The notes beneath the pieces were generated by a model. The model was not told the DNA's origin. It was given only the letters and a program-made list of their open reading frames with translations, and searched no databases. DNA of 64,000 nucleotides from Cylicocyclus nassatus (Eukaryota > Nematoda > Chromadorea > Rhabditida > Strongylidae): the NCBI GenBank assembly GCA_958299035.1, contig CATQJL010000316.1, forward strand, positions 32,305,441-32,369,440. The letters are read 5' to 3'. Shown here piece after piece: positions 42,960-54,528 of the stretch. Both the position numbers and the translations under genes were made by a program. Positions within the stretch are counted from its first letter, which is position 1. Each line of letters begins with the position of its first letter.

Positions 42960-44779
42960 TTAATTAATTGACTTCCTTTATATTGCAGTGGTCGAATATT
43001 TTCAAGATGCGGATACTTTTGGTAAAACCTATATCATTGATTTTGTTCCACACGTATGATACCTACGTTTGCCGTTTCTTCAGTTGATAGAAAGTACTCT
43101 GAGTTGCAGAAACCATTCGAAGCGAGATGTAGATGCCAAACGTAGTGTGACATCCTAATTACAGTCCGATATTCGTTCAAAAACGCTTCCGTGAAAATGG
43201 TTCGCCCAAAAATGTGTCAGCGCCAAGAAATTTACAGCTTCTTACATTCCGAAGCATTTGCTTTACTGAAATTTTGAATCTGTCTGAAAAAGTTAATCAT
43301 GCGCTTTACAAAAGCATTTGAGGTACTTTTTAGCTCGCAAACACAGCGGTGACAGAAGTTTACGAATAAAATTTAGAAGTGATAGAAATGTGAACCACGG
43401 CTGGGACGAAGGTGGCAAATACTCTGTGAAGCGAATACGTTGCCGCTTTGATTTCACAATTTCTCCTTGATCACACCAACTGCGCAGGCTATTTGATTAA
43501 GGTCCGTTTTTCTTAAAAGCCGGGACCCTTTTGTTCTTTCGGAATCTAGCAAAGGGGAGAGGAAAAGTTGAAGAGGAATTTGTTCCAATGGACACTTAAG
43601 TGTCAGAATTCTTGGATCACATGCAAAAACTTTTGTACTCCCATCTCCAAGCTCTCAAAGCATTTACCTTGACTCTGCATGAAGCGAAGCTGCCTTGCTC
43701 AATAGAGGATCGTGAAGTTCACACGTGAGTGCCTCTGTGCTGGCCAAGAAGCAAAGCACGATTGTGAAAAGAGAAAAATTTCTTGTTAACTCTAAAAGCT
43801 ATAATATAAATGCACTTCTTTGAATAAAGGCTGTACTAAAATATCAGAAAACGAAAGGTCAACATTTTTGTTTTACCTATCACATAATGTCTTTTCTCAG
43901 CATTCTGTAGGCGGCTGCAAAATAGGTTATGTTATGTTGACTGTGATGGGTTCTGCTGGGGGCTTACACCCGTGGCCTCGATAGGAATATTTGTGGAAGG
44001 CAAGTCTTACGACATTTGAAGCGAGAAATCGAAAGCGTATAACCGACAAGACACGATTTCCTTTTATACACTTAAAATAAAGCCCTGTATGAGTCATGCG
44101 AGTACTTCGTTCAATCGCTTATCTGTAATCAGCTTTGAAGGTTTAGATGAAGAAAATCTCCTGACACTCACTAAAACGAAAAATTGTATTAATCCTTGAA
44201 CCAGCCCGCAATTCGTGGCTAAAGTGTGTCCGTTGCTTGTGATCAAGTGTGTCGAATGACAATCTTACGATGCTTTCAAAGCTTTCAGATGATTTTGCCA
44301 ATCGGATGGAGTAGTCTCTTTTTAATCATACAACAATCATTAAATACCCCAGTCGCATGGCCATTAAAATTTTGCAGTCCTCAAAATCGAAAGGGTATTT
44401 TTATGGAAATGGTGCTAAAGATTACTTTTTCACCGAAAAGTTGAAATCGAAAAATTGCTTGTTTTCCAAATGAAGTCGCAGATGCAAATACTTACTTTGC
44501 TCTAGGCTTGATGAATGAACATTCAAAATTCATTCCTCTCCAGAATTTGCAGCTTTTTGATAACACGCTGTAAATTTATGTTCAAAAATAAATATAAGTC
44601 TACACCATAATTGTATCGAATGATGCTTGTTTTGAACACACACCAGAGACGATAAAAAAAATTGGCTTCTTGCTCTACAAAAGCGAGTACTAACTTCTTT
44701 TAGTACTCCTAATTTTCATTTCTTTAGGGCCATTAGATCACATGCGTATCTGTATGCTTCATGATTCAAAACTCCATTC
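42960..44779. other. Stretch without recognisable gene
   Basis: AT-rich and only short frames. Nothing supportable. Confidence 0.5.
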
Positions 44780-47109
44780 TGCTCATCTTCATCTAAGTAG
44801 ATTATTCGGTTATGGCGAACGTTTCGAAAGTCTTTTTTCTTCAGCCAGATTTTAAGCCGATTATGATTTCTGAAGTAAATCCTTGATTTGATGACAATAC
44901 TTTTATCCAGAGGAACTAAGTGGTGTTTTTCAGTGATGCAAAAAAACAATTATTAGTCATCTGTTTATTGTCATTGAGCATCATTTACAGCAAGCTCCTT
45001 AGCGATTGCTTATAGACTGCATCGAAAATTTGCTTCGACGACGTTTTAATCATTTTTGCTTCTCTACTGTACAGAACAAAATATTGTGTACTTGAACCCT
45101 ATGCTACCTCTTTGAATTGCAGTAATTATATTGATTGATGTGCTTTAATAATCAGCTGTACGATCTCAAATTTGAAAAGAAACATCAAGCGCTGATTACT
45201 GCAAACTCACTCAAATGCATAGGTGCAAGTTCGTAAGAATTGTGAATAGGCGTGTGCATGTGCATTTTTTGCGGTAACTCCGCGATATCAAGGCAGTACT
45301 TTATGCCTCTTTTCTAATTTTCAACGGACGCAAAAGTTTGCAAAGCAAAAAGCAAAAATTTAGTTATCATGTTCTTACGAGTGGGAAGGTACAATATGCT
45401 CAAATATTTCGGAGAAAATCTATTCTCATGTGCACTGCTGTAACTTATAATAACTCCTAAACTGAAAGCAAGATTTCAACACATTTTGATGTATCATATC
45501 GCACTGCCGTGAGTTTTCAAGGCGCTGTACGACTACAGCAGAATTTTCGGCTAGATGTGATAACTACTCAAGTACACCATAAACATCAAAAAATTTGTTA
45601 TTCGAGAAATGATGTTTTTATAATTTGCAGGTAGCAGATAAGTCCGCCATCAGATAAGTCCGATTCTTTTCTCAGATGAAGAACGGAAGGATGCGCAATC
45701 AAGCAGGCAGCACCAAATTGATTTACAGTGTCTTTTGTCTTGGATGTACAGGCTTAATGAAACAAGAATTGAGAAAAAGAACAAAGAAGCCTAATGCTTT
45801 GCTAGGGTTAAGCGCTTTTAGACTATCACTCTTCCGTTCAATATAGCATTTGACAAAAGCCATAGTGAAAAAGGAAAGCATTTGACAAAAGCCGTATGGC
45901 ATAGGTCAACAGAGAGTACGTTCAGACCATGTAAACAATAGAGAAAGCAAAAAGTATAGGCAGGCAGGTTCAAAGTTGTGGCCTACAGGTTCGAGCGATG
46001 TATTGAGAACATTGTCGTTTTCGAAATGAGATACAAAAAACTGATGATAAGATGAGATGATAACAATGATACAATGATGAAACCTATTATGATTTCACCG
46101 GCAGAAATCGCTCAATTTCATATGTACAAGCACTGTCATATCTAGGAACAGAACTCAACTATAAGGCGTATGTGATGACGACGGTATTCTCAGAAGTAGT
46201 GTGCACGGCTTGTCGAATCCTTTGGCTTTTTTTTCAGGCGAAACCGCGGTCCTGTTTAAATCTTCACCAGCAAGCTACGCGGGAGGTCGCGCACGTCTGT
46301 GCTCCTAGGTCGCGCTTGCTCATGCTCAAGGCAGGACTTATCTGCGGGATTTTAGGGTATTAAGAATAGGAAACGACGAGCATTGAAGAGACAAGCTTTT
46401 GCGTCCTTTGAAAATTACTAGAAAAGAGGCATAAAGTACTGCCTTGATATCGCGGAGTTACCGCAAAAAATGCACACGCACACGCCTTTCCACAATTTTT
46501 AAGAACTTGCATCTATGCATTTGAGTGAGTTTGCAGTAATCAGCGCTTAATGTTTCATTTGAAATTTGAGGTCGTAGAGCTGATTATTAAAGCACAATCA
46601 ATCAATGTGATTACTGCACTTCAAAGAGGTAGTAAAGGGTTCAAGTACACAATATTTTGTCCTGTACAGTAGAGAAGCAAAAATGATTAAAACGTCGTCG
46701 AAGCAAATTCTCGATGCAATCTATTAGCAATCGCTAAGGAGCTTGCTTTAAATGATTCTTAATGACACTAAACAGATGGTCTAATAATTATTTTTTTTGC
46801 ATCACTGAAAAACACCACTCAGCTCTTCTGGATAAAAGTATTGTCATCAAATCAACGATTTACTTCAAAAATCATATTAGCAATCGTTGAGGAGCTTGCT
46901 GTAAATGACTCTCAATGACACTAGACAGATAATGTATAATTATTTTTTGCATCACAGAAAAACGCCACTTAGCTTCTCTAGATAAAAGTATTGTCATCAA
47001 ATCAAGGATTTACTTCAGAAATCATAATTGGCTAAAAATCTGGCTGAAGAAAAAAGACGTTTCGAAACGTTTGCCATAACCGAATATTCTATTTAGATGA
47101 AGATGAGCA
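44780..47109. mobile_element. Element with long (~570-720 bp) inverted repeats
   Basis: The left arm 44780-45350 is found inverted at 46388-47109 (landmarks CGATATCAAGGCAGTACTTT, TTTGCAGTAATCAGCGC, AGCAAGCTCCTTAGCGATTG, TTCGGTTATGGC). The 1.04-kb spacer holds no recognised frame. The right arm is longer because it contains a tandem duplication. The left arm carries an open minus-strand segment (about 44716-44949, SIVIKSRIYFRNHNRLKIWL) that I do not recognise; it is broken in the right arm. Confidence 0.7.
46722..47025. repeat. Tandem duplication, unit ~153 bp
   Basis: Two adjacent copies (46722-46874, 46875-47025) share TTAGCAATCG, AGGAGCTTGCT, GATAAAAGTATTGTCATCAA and GATTTACTTC. They differ at scattered bases, so the duplication is not recent. 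The left arm of the inverted repeat has one copy. Confidence 0.75.
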
Positions 47110-47482
47110 CTAGCAGTCTAGCCAAACTGACACGAATCAGTGACGTCATAAGCGGAAAATGACAAAAATGCCTAGAGTCTTTTCTAGTGTTTCCTACAAA
47201 TGGGTGCTGTGCGGCGGTTAGTCTCTCGCTGCGCAATCGATCGATCGCGCAACGGCGCATGCCACCGCTCGCCGATTTTTCGCTAAAATCGCATTCTTGC
47301 CTGTGGCTGCCTTCAGGCCTAAGCCTGGAAGCTTAGGCTTGGAATGTGTGTGAAAGATGAACGTTGGGAATGTTCCCAAGGAACTGTGTGCATTTTTATC
47401 TATTCTTACCAAGGATATGATGATTTTGTCATTTTTTCGCCTATGACGTCACTGATTCGTGTCAGTTTGGCTAGACTGCTAG
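47110..47482. mobile_element. MITE, 373 bp, with ~60-bp inverted repeats
   Basis: CTAGCAGTCTAGCCAAACTG on the left is matched inverted at the right end, and pairing continues to TGACGTCAT and TTTTGTCATTTT. TA lies within the CTAG at each end. The interior resembles 14440-14700. It abuts the right arm of the long inverted repeat exactly. Confidence 0.8.
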
Positions 47483-47559
47483 AAGACTGTAGTGGAACCA
47501 TCATGCAAGTTCTAAGTCCTGCAATCCTCATGATATGTGCGTTAGAGTCTTTTTTAGAC

Positions 47560-48060
47560 TCTTTTCTTGCAAATGGGTGCTCTGCCGGTGGTTGGTCTTT
47601 CGCTGCGCAATCGATCGATCACGCAACGGCGCATGCCACTGCCAGCTACCTTTTCGCTTCAATCTCAATCTTGCTTGTGGCTCAATCCCAAGCCGCGAAG
47701 CTGAAACTCTGCACAATACCACTCACAGAATGTGCAAAATTTCATTGGATATCGCGGAATTCCCGGAATTAAATCCGTGCAATTATTTCCTAGGTTCATT
47801 TATCGCATACTTTCGAAATTTCACCTCCGAGGCTTCAGCCTGAAGTCAGCCACAAGCAGGAAAGCGATTTTAGCGAGGATTGCAGTGGGACTGCTGAATC
47901 TTCTTGCGGATTTCCTATAGAGTTGTTCTCAAAGAAGTTATAAATAAATCCCGCAAATCCTGCAAATCCCGCGAATCCCGTAAAATCGCGAACCCGCAAT
48001 CGCGAATCCCGAAAATCCCGCAATTTTGGCCAAATTCCACCGCTGCTATTGTATTGCTAC
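47560..48060. repeat. Repeat mosaic with inverted GCGGGATT minisatellite
   Basis: 47580-47720 repeats the CAATCGATCGAT family. 47940-48040 is the inverse of the 11630-11760 minisatellite, including the flank AAGAAGTTATA. No gene. Confidence 0.6.
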
Positions 48061-48389
48061 GAAGCAAATTGCAACTTTGCCAATAATGAAAGATTTGAGG
48101 TAGCTCGACATAGGTGGCTTACCAGTTTACGCAATAATTTTTTGGAGATAGGAAACAAAGGAATATTGTTTGTACAACGTCCAAGGAGAAGACCCGCTAA
48201 GAAAACTTAAACTAGGTTTTCTTCCTTTCCAGCAAATTTTTGCCTCCTTACTGGCTCTTCAGCTATTGTCGCGTGAGTCATGCGTATACATTACGTCATT
48301 AAGTTCTAAGTTTTTGAATTTAACTCGCAAAACCGGTAGAGTATAACAAACAAACATTTCAACTGTACCCGGTGCGAAGTTTCTCTATG

Positions 48390-49760
48390 TGCCATTTTCC
48401 CAAAGTAATTCGTTGAGAAAATGCTGAGATAATTGCTGGGATTACAACCCCTCGTTTTCATGCCTCCATGTTCCATGTCTGACTTTCGCTGATTTCCAAA
48501 AATTTTATCTGAGAATTTTGAAAGTGCTCTGATAGTCGGCTTATAGGGCAAACTTTTTGCAAATTGATGCAATCTCTTGTAGCTCTCTGGATTGTACAGA
48601 GTCTCTGAAATATATTTTTTGAAGTGACCAAATTTTATATTCGGCCTATTCTGACCTCGTAGCACTTCAAATGTTGAACAGTTTGAGCATCGATGCACTT
48701 CTTCTCCTCTTTGTGATAGTTGCCTTTTTTGGCAGGAGCGCGAAGTTTGCGGGACTGCAGTATGTCTCAATTTCACGAGTGCGCCTGACAACCATGTTTG
48801 GAAATCTTCATATTTCAAAACAAAGATCGCTCTTCTTTACCCTAATTAATTTGTAAGGTTAGTGATAATAACCGATTGTTAGAACCTCATTATTCTGATG
48901 ACTTTGCAGTGCTTGATACAAGAACAGCTTATGCGACTTCTCGAAAACTCGAGATTTTTGGAAAATTTTTTAGAAAAATTTTAAATGAGAGGCTGAGAAA
49001 GGATAAAAATTTGCTTTAGCAAAAGGTTTTGCCCTTTCCGTTGGCTACCAAAGCTTTTTCAAAAGGAATCTCGAAAACTGGCGCAAGTTAGACATGGTGA
49101 AAACGAAAGGTTGTAATCTCCAGCGATCATCTCAGTACTCTCTCAAAGAATGATATGGCAGCTGGAAAGTCGAGTTCTTTGCTTATATTCATTCTATCGC
49201 ATTTGAGGGTAGATTCAGGAAACTGGCAAAACTTTTTGCACTTATCTAATACATTCCTCAACTGTCCCCCCGCCCTCCTCCTCCCATCTCTCATTCTACT
49301 TTCCATCCTCTGTAGTTGCCGTAAGTGCTCATCGTTTCCCCATTCTCAGTTCTCTGCAAACCAACAATTTCCCAATATATCGATGCGGGAACGATTACTC
49401 AGAAACTGCAATACTATTATTTGAATCATCCTCTAATCTAATGTTTTTCGCATCTCGCTCTTACTCTTTGAATTCTATCTACTCTGATATAATCTTTTCT
49501 GTATGTTTTTCGAAATTCTAGCTATCATGCTCAAAACCTTTAGAATTTGTTTTCGACCACTTTGGAGGCAGAAACCAGAGATGGTGACCATATTTGTCAT
49601 GCAGAAAGAAGAACGAATGTATTAAGTTGTCATTGTGAAATCCAATCCTGCGGATCAGAAGAAAGTACAACTTAGACCGCTTGCAATAGTGGTGTATTTT
49701 TTTGTGAATCTTTTGAAATTGTTGTTGAAATGATTATATTATAAATCTTTGCTAAAGTTG
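48390..49760 (+). repeat. Dispersed ~1.35-kb repeat, copy C
   Basis: Collinear with 8970-10330 (see there). A minus-strand frame of 170 codons at 48306-48818 is open here but broken in the other copy, so I do not call it a gene. 48061-48389 and 49761-49994 show nothing else. Confidence 0.7.
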
Positions 49761-50186
49761 GAAATGTGTGTACATAATTCTATAATGAATTGCTTATTCG
49801 TTGTTATCTAATTCCATGTTCAAATCGAGGTAGTTGCATGGCATGCATTTATATACGTTGCTTCTTTTCAAATTTGTCAGTCAAGAGTCATGAAATTTCC
49901 ATAAATTTACCTTTTGCGCGTACCTCATCCATCACCATCATCTCAAATTTCAGGCCAGAAAAATTTCGTAATACATATTTTAGCCATAATATTATTGGGT
50001 TGATGCAAAAATGACGGCCGTTACGCGAATTCTCACTTTGACGGGCTATAACTTTCTGGAGAATGTACAGTTCTGAACGCGATAAAAATCATCAGAAGAA
50101 GCAAACCTTTTGCAATACATCTATTGTTACACCGCACTCTGGAGGAGAAATATTGATAGGTAACAAATTAATTAATTTTAATGTTA

Positions 50187-50257
50187 TCCTGTTTCGCCTC
50201 TACCCCTAGACAGGGAACTGTATAAGACCACTCCCGAGGCTCATCAGTAGGGAGTAG
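50187..50257 (-). ncRNA. Hammerhead-like ribozyme with permuted strand order
   Basis: On the minus strand, 3' of the RT fragment: CTGATGA (50241-50247), helix II GCCTC/GAGGC (50236-50240, 50196-50200), GAAA (50192-50195). The substrate strand CCTGTC followed by TAGGGG lies inside loop II (50203-50214). It can pair with TCCCTA just before CTGATGA (helix I, 6 bp with one G.U) and with the ACAGG run beginning in the GAAA box (helix III, 5 bp). All core bases fit a hammerhead with cleavage after the C of GTC, but the strand order requires a pseudoknot. See findings. Confidence 0.5.
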
Positions 50258-50344
50258 TGGTTGAAGGAGGAGAAGAGTGATGACACCATAGCAGGGTCGC
50301 CTTTTAACCTGTGGGGTAGCTTAATCAGATCAAAGGCCGAACAA

Positions 50345-51340
50345 TTAGATCATACTGTAGATTATATTAGCAACAAAGGTCTTGACATTTCTAAAATTGT
50401 TTAATTGTGTATACTTGTATGTAATGCATTTGTTAAATGTTAAACATTTGAATATTCCTAGCTGTATTATTTCTTTGTCATATTTCAGTTTAAGTAATAA
50501 CCTAATCAGGATTTTGATTCTATCGTAAAAGTCTTCAAACTCAGTGCAGTTTCTATATATTCTTAAAGCTTCTGTATAAGTAATAGCGCATTTGAGCATA
50601 GAGCTAATGTATGAAGAACCATGACTAAATCTGATTAGTTCAAGTCAAAATCATCTGTTTTGTTATATTGTTTAGTGTTTATAACATCATTTCTAATTAA
50701 AATGTGTATATCTAGGAAATTGCATTCATACTCTGTAGGATTTGTAATTTCTAAATTCAAAACATTATTATAGACTTTATCCAGTGCTTTTTATTCTTGG
50801 GTCTTACTATAGATGATTAGAATATCATCCATATATCGATATGCTTGAAATAGAAAATTTGGATCTTGTATATTGCAGGCAAAGATATACTCAAAATATG
50901 AGAGGGTAAGATCTGCAATTATTGGGCTAGCATTACCGCCCTGAGGTACTTCAATTTTTTGATTGAAAAGTTGGTTTCCAGCGCGACAAAAGCTATTACG
51001 TAGAATATAATCAATAAGATAAATTATATCTTCTATTCTATAATACCTATATCCTAAAGTATTATCTTGTGCTGTGGAGTACATAATTTTATGATTATTG
51101 TTAATTTTATAAAACTTCTGCATGCATTTTTGAAGCATGTTTCGAGAATTTCTTTCAGATTGCTTATAATATTATGATATTATGTGGAATATTAGTGAAC
51201 ATAATGGTGAAGTCTGCTGAAAACAATTTTTTGTTGTCTATTTCCATGTTTCTCAGATCCGTTGATATATTAATATCATTAAAAATTTCTTCTAAAACTT
51301 TGTTTTTACTAAGTCATACTTCTTTTTTCTCATCTAAGCA
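50345..51340 (-). pseudogene. PLE-type reverse transcriptase fragment
   Basis: Minus-strand blocks: FSADFTIMFTNIPHN (about 51215) like the first catalytic block of PLEs, a frame break near 51165, then IEVPQGGNASPIIADLTLS (about 50940) and YRYMDDILIIYS (about 50830) with the catalytic Asp pair, then ECNFLDIHILIRND (about 50710). Several stops follow. Base composition is very AT-rich. The sequence differs clearly from the other PLEs in the window, so it belongs to another lineage. No GIY-YIG nuclease is visible. Confidence 0.7.
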
Positions 51341-51886
51341 AAATTAGCCTAGCTGTAGCCGGAAGCCAGTAGTACAAAGAAAATTATGGAAAAGGTTTGA
51401 ACAAAAAGGATTTGCGGAAAGGAAAAAAATGAGCTCCAAAATTGTCGGCTATTTTCAACATTTTTTCAGTAGTCCTTAAGGTTCCGAATTATAGAACGAC
51501 TAATGATTTTGCAAAGCTGTCAACGGATGCCCTACCCTTACGCTTACAGAAGTGAGCAAAGCTTAGGCGATTTTCTTCTTCAAAAGAGATTTATGGGTCA
51601 TGAAATGACCGCAGCGGCTATCCATGTTGAGAAGCCTCTATCTCAGTCTAGACAATTTCTTTTGAAGAGCTTTTGAATGTATGCTACGACAATTCTGAGA
51701 AAAAATGAAAAAAAGAAAGTTGTTTTGAAAGGCCTGGAAAAGCGGCCATTATTTTGCATCAACTTAATAAATCAAAGATCTTGAACGCCATAGTTGTGAT
51801 GTTTCTCCTTTGTACACCAATCATTGATTGAGGCCTGCTTGGTAATATTTATTAGGTAACTAGCTAAAAATGGCCAAAGCGCAGCT

Positions 51887-52567
51887 TCACGCATGTGGGC
51901 GTTCCATTCTTGTCAGATATGCTTGGCATTCAGCGTTGAATACGGTACCAAATTCCTTCCACGCCTGTTTCTGCTCTGCAGTCAAAACTGCCCCCTTGCT
52001 CTTTAGAAATCCCATCCAGTAATCCCAAAATGGCTGAAAATAAATGTTTTGTGGAACACCAGTTAAGCGGAGAAAATATGTTGTGTGAATAAACACAAAA
52101 AAGTCACCTTCCAAAGTTCAGGGTCGATTGATCTATCGAAATGCTCGTACATAACTCTGCGAACAAATGCTCGATACACCGATTCCTGGAAAATTGACAA
52201 TTTTTGAACATGAGTGAGCATAAAATCCAGTGCTTACATTTTCGCATACGTTAGCCAAGACGTGAACGAATAAAAGTATAGCGTCTCCTAATTTGTCAAA
52301 TCTGCAAAATTACGCACGCTCACAAGCAGCGAACTTTCATTACTCGCCTCTCGCTCTTTGCCACATCGTCGCCAGTATAGTTCTCAGCACCTTTGTAGAA
52401 GTGGCGGTGTTCAGGATGAGAAGCGAAGAAGCTGAACGTCGTGATTTGGCTTGGGGTTAAACTTGTCCATAACTTACTATTTGTAAAAGTCCCTTCCGTG
52501 ATGACCATCACCAAGTGGCGCTACCTTGAGCGACTCAACCGTGTGCCTTCTGACGTCAGCGGGCTTC
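51887..52567 (-). CDS. Nematode globin gene A (five 3' exons found)
   Basis: A haem-binding oxygen carrier of the nematode globin family. Exons in transcript order: 52567-52478 (90 nt), 52431-52348 (84), 52301-52238 (64), 52185-52108 (78), 52033-51887 (147, stop TGA). Introns are 46, 46, 52 and 74 bp. Conserved text: HHGRDFYKYFF with the likely B10 Tyr, HFYKGAENYTGDDVAKSE, FDKLGDAILLFVHVLAN, VMYEHFDRSIDPELWK with the proximal (F8) His, and the end YLTRMERPHA. By alignment the distal E7 position is Leu (DKLGD). Intron 2 has a GC donor (GCGAGT) with AG acceptor; other introns are GT-AG. The first coding exon, which must end in phase with two bases, was not found upstream. Confidence 0.88.
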
Positions 52568-54528
52568 CTTAATAAGCAATAATGGCCTCTTAGCACAAAT
52601 TTTCAACAAAAAAACAAAATTGAGTGCAGTTGAAGTTAAACTTGCATGTGGAAATTGGAAGAAATTGCTAAAAGAGTATTAGCAATTTTATAAACTTTTG
52701 TATCTCTCTGAACTAAAAGAGTGCAAAAATTGTAAAACTACGAATATCGACTCAAATCGCACGTAAAAAGCGCAAAAACTCAATCATGTTAAAAATTCTG
52801 TTTCTCAAATTTGAAGAACTTACATCACGCCACAGCAGATAGTACTGAAGAAGTGAAATTCAGTTTTTAAGTTCCTAGACGTCAACCTTGCGGGTGAGTA
52901 ACGATTCGAAATTAATCTCAAGGATGCCAAAAACAAAATCACATAGCATAAGTCAAACGATACTCTATCAGACATCAAAAAATTATATACTTTATTGGAT
53001 GTTCAACAAAGAGCAAAGACATTTGTTCTTTGTTGAACATTCGCGAAATACCGCAAGCTTACGCGAGAAAAACCTCTTGCAATACCGCAAGTTTCGTTTT
53101 TGCGGTCAGGGTGCTTTGTTAATTTGCAGACTAAAGAATGTTCCACACAAACTGTGTGCCTCCAGTGCCGTATTTATATATTCGAGCACGCCGGCGGAAT
53201 GCCCGTTTCTAAGGGATAATCTCTAATTAGTGCAAGCGCAATTTCAGACTAGCAGTGGATATACGTGACATTTGCACAGAATGGGCTATGAATCGTTTTG
53301 TCACACAAAGAGGTAAGTAAAAACTTTGCAAACTTGAACGGTGTGAGGACCTCTGTATGTATGTACTTGAGAGATGATTACTTGCCTGATCCTTTCTTAC
53401 AGCCCTGATATGATGTGTCACTACTCATAGCTGCACGTTAAACCTGACGACTGTTCATGAGTTGGAAGTACTACAAGTACTGCAAAGGTAATTTAGCATT
53501 GAGAATGGAATAAAATACCTACATACATCTTTTCAAAGATACCGTGAGGGTGATGGTATATACAATATAATGCAATATACAAAATAATTTCTCCAATCTT
53601 TATCTCATCCAAAGTAATAGTCTTTCTTCGGTATCTACCACGTGAAGTTTCAAAACCATTTTCGACTCTGCTTATCCTTACGAGGATGCAATGGACACCA
53701 TCATTTTGTTACCGATGATTGATTAGTTTGAAATCTGCGAGTCCTTCATCAAGGAAAATTGTCCTTGTTCGTAACGTTTTTCTCGATACATAAAAAGGTT
53801 TCAGGTATTTTTAGTGGCTTTTTGCAACGTAATCTTTACATGCTACTCTAATTGGGCGTATCCGACATCAATATAAGCAACAAGCAGCGAACCTGCAGTA
53901 ACTCGCTTTACTGGAAACTTCTTGCAAACTAATAGATTGAAAAACTTATTTTAATCATATATGTCGTAGCTGCGAGCACCCTCAGCTTCTCTCTTTGCTG
54001 TTGAGCGAGATTTTTTATCGTTCTTATATTGCATCGATTGTGCTTGCTCGAAATCCGCTAAGATCACAAACAACATTGAATATCTAACGGCAAAAGTAGC
54101 TGTTAAGGACTAGAAAATATACTCCGTGATTTTATGTTTGCAGAAGCACACATCATCAGGACAAAAATGTAAGTTTCTATGTTTTGTTCCTTCATCTGAG
54201 CGCGACGTAGAAGCATCAGAAATTGTGGTGAAATGTTAATTTTAATCAATCAAATGCTAGTGTTCAATACTAGGTTGTCTCATGAGTTTTTCAATTTTGA
54301 CTTTCTACTGCAATGAGTTCTTATTAAACACATTTCTTAATAGTAATTAGAAGTTTCTATTCGATAGAGGGAAGCAAGCTCTACAAGATGGCATGTAAGT
54401 GTTCGCACCAGCTTCAGCACATGTTAGAAGCTAAAATCTGAAATCTTTCGGATGCCTGAAAAATTGGAAATTTTTTATATTTTCGTCCAAGGAAAACTTA
54501 CCGGATCTCAAACTCGCTCACGCATATA
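52568..54528. other. Upstream of globin A; hairpin at 52999-53040
   Basis: No gene recognised. The promoter and first exon of globin A should lie here. A 14-bp perfect inverted repeat (ATGTTCAACAAAGA, inverted at 53027-53040) with a 14-base loop is present. Confidence 0.5.

Larger units (their letters stand above)
49995..51767. mobile_element. Mariner-like TIR element containing an RT fragment
   Basis: The left end TTGGGTTGATGCAAAAATGA and the right end (inverted) TTAAGTTGATGCAAAATAAT are both followed by GGCCG and flanked by TA. The outer parts are non-coding. The core 50187-51340 is a decayed PLE-type retroelement on the minus strand, so this is a nested insertion or a captured passenger. 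Confidence 0.65.

Noticed and set aside
48306..48818. 170-codon minus-strand open frame
   Set aside because: It lies in a dispersed repeat whose other copy (about 9219-9410) is broken in the same frame, and it shows no motif.
53395..53428. Candidate first exon of globin A (short ATG frame before GTAAGA, minus strand)
   Set aside because: It leaves one base before the splice, whereas the next exon needs two; the phase does not fit.
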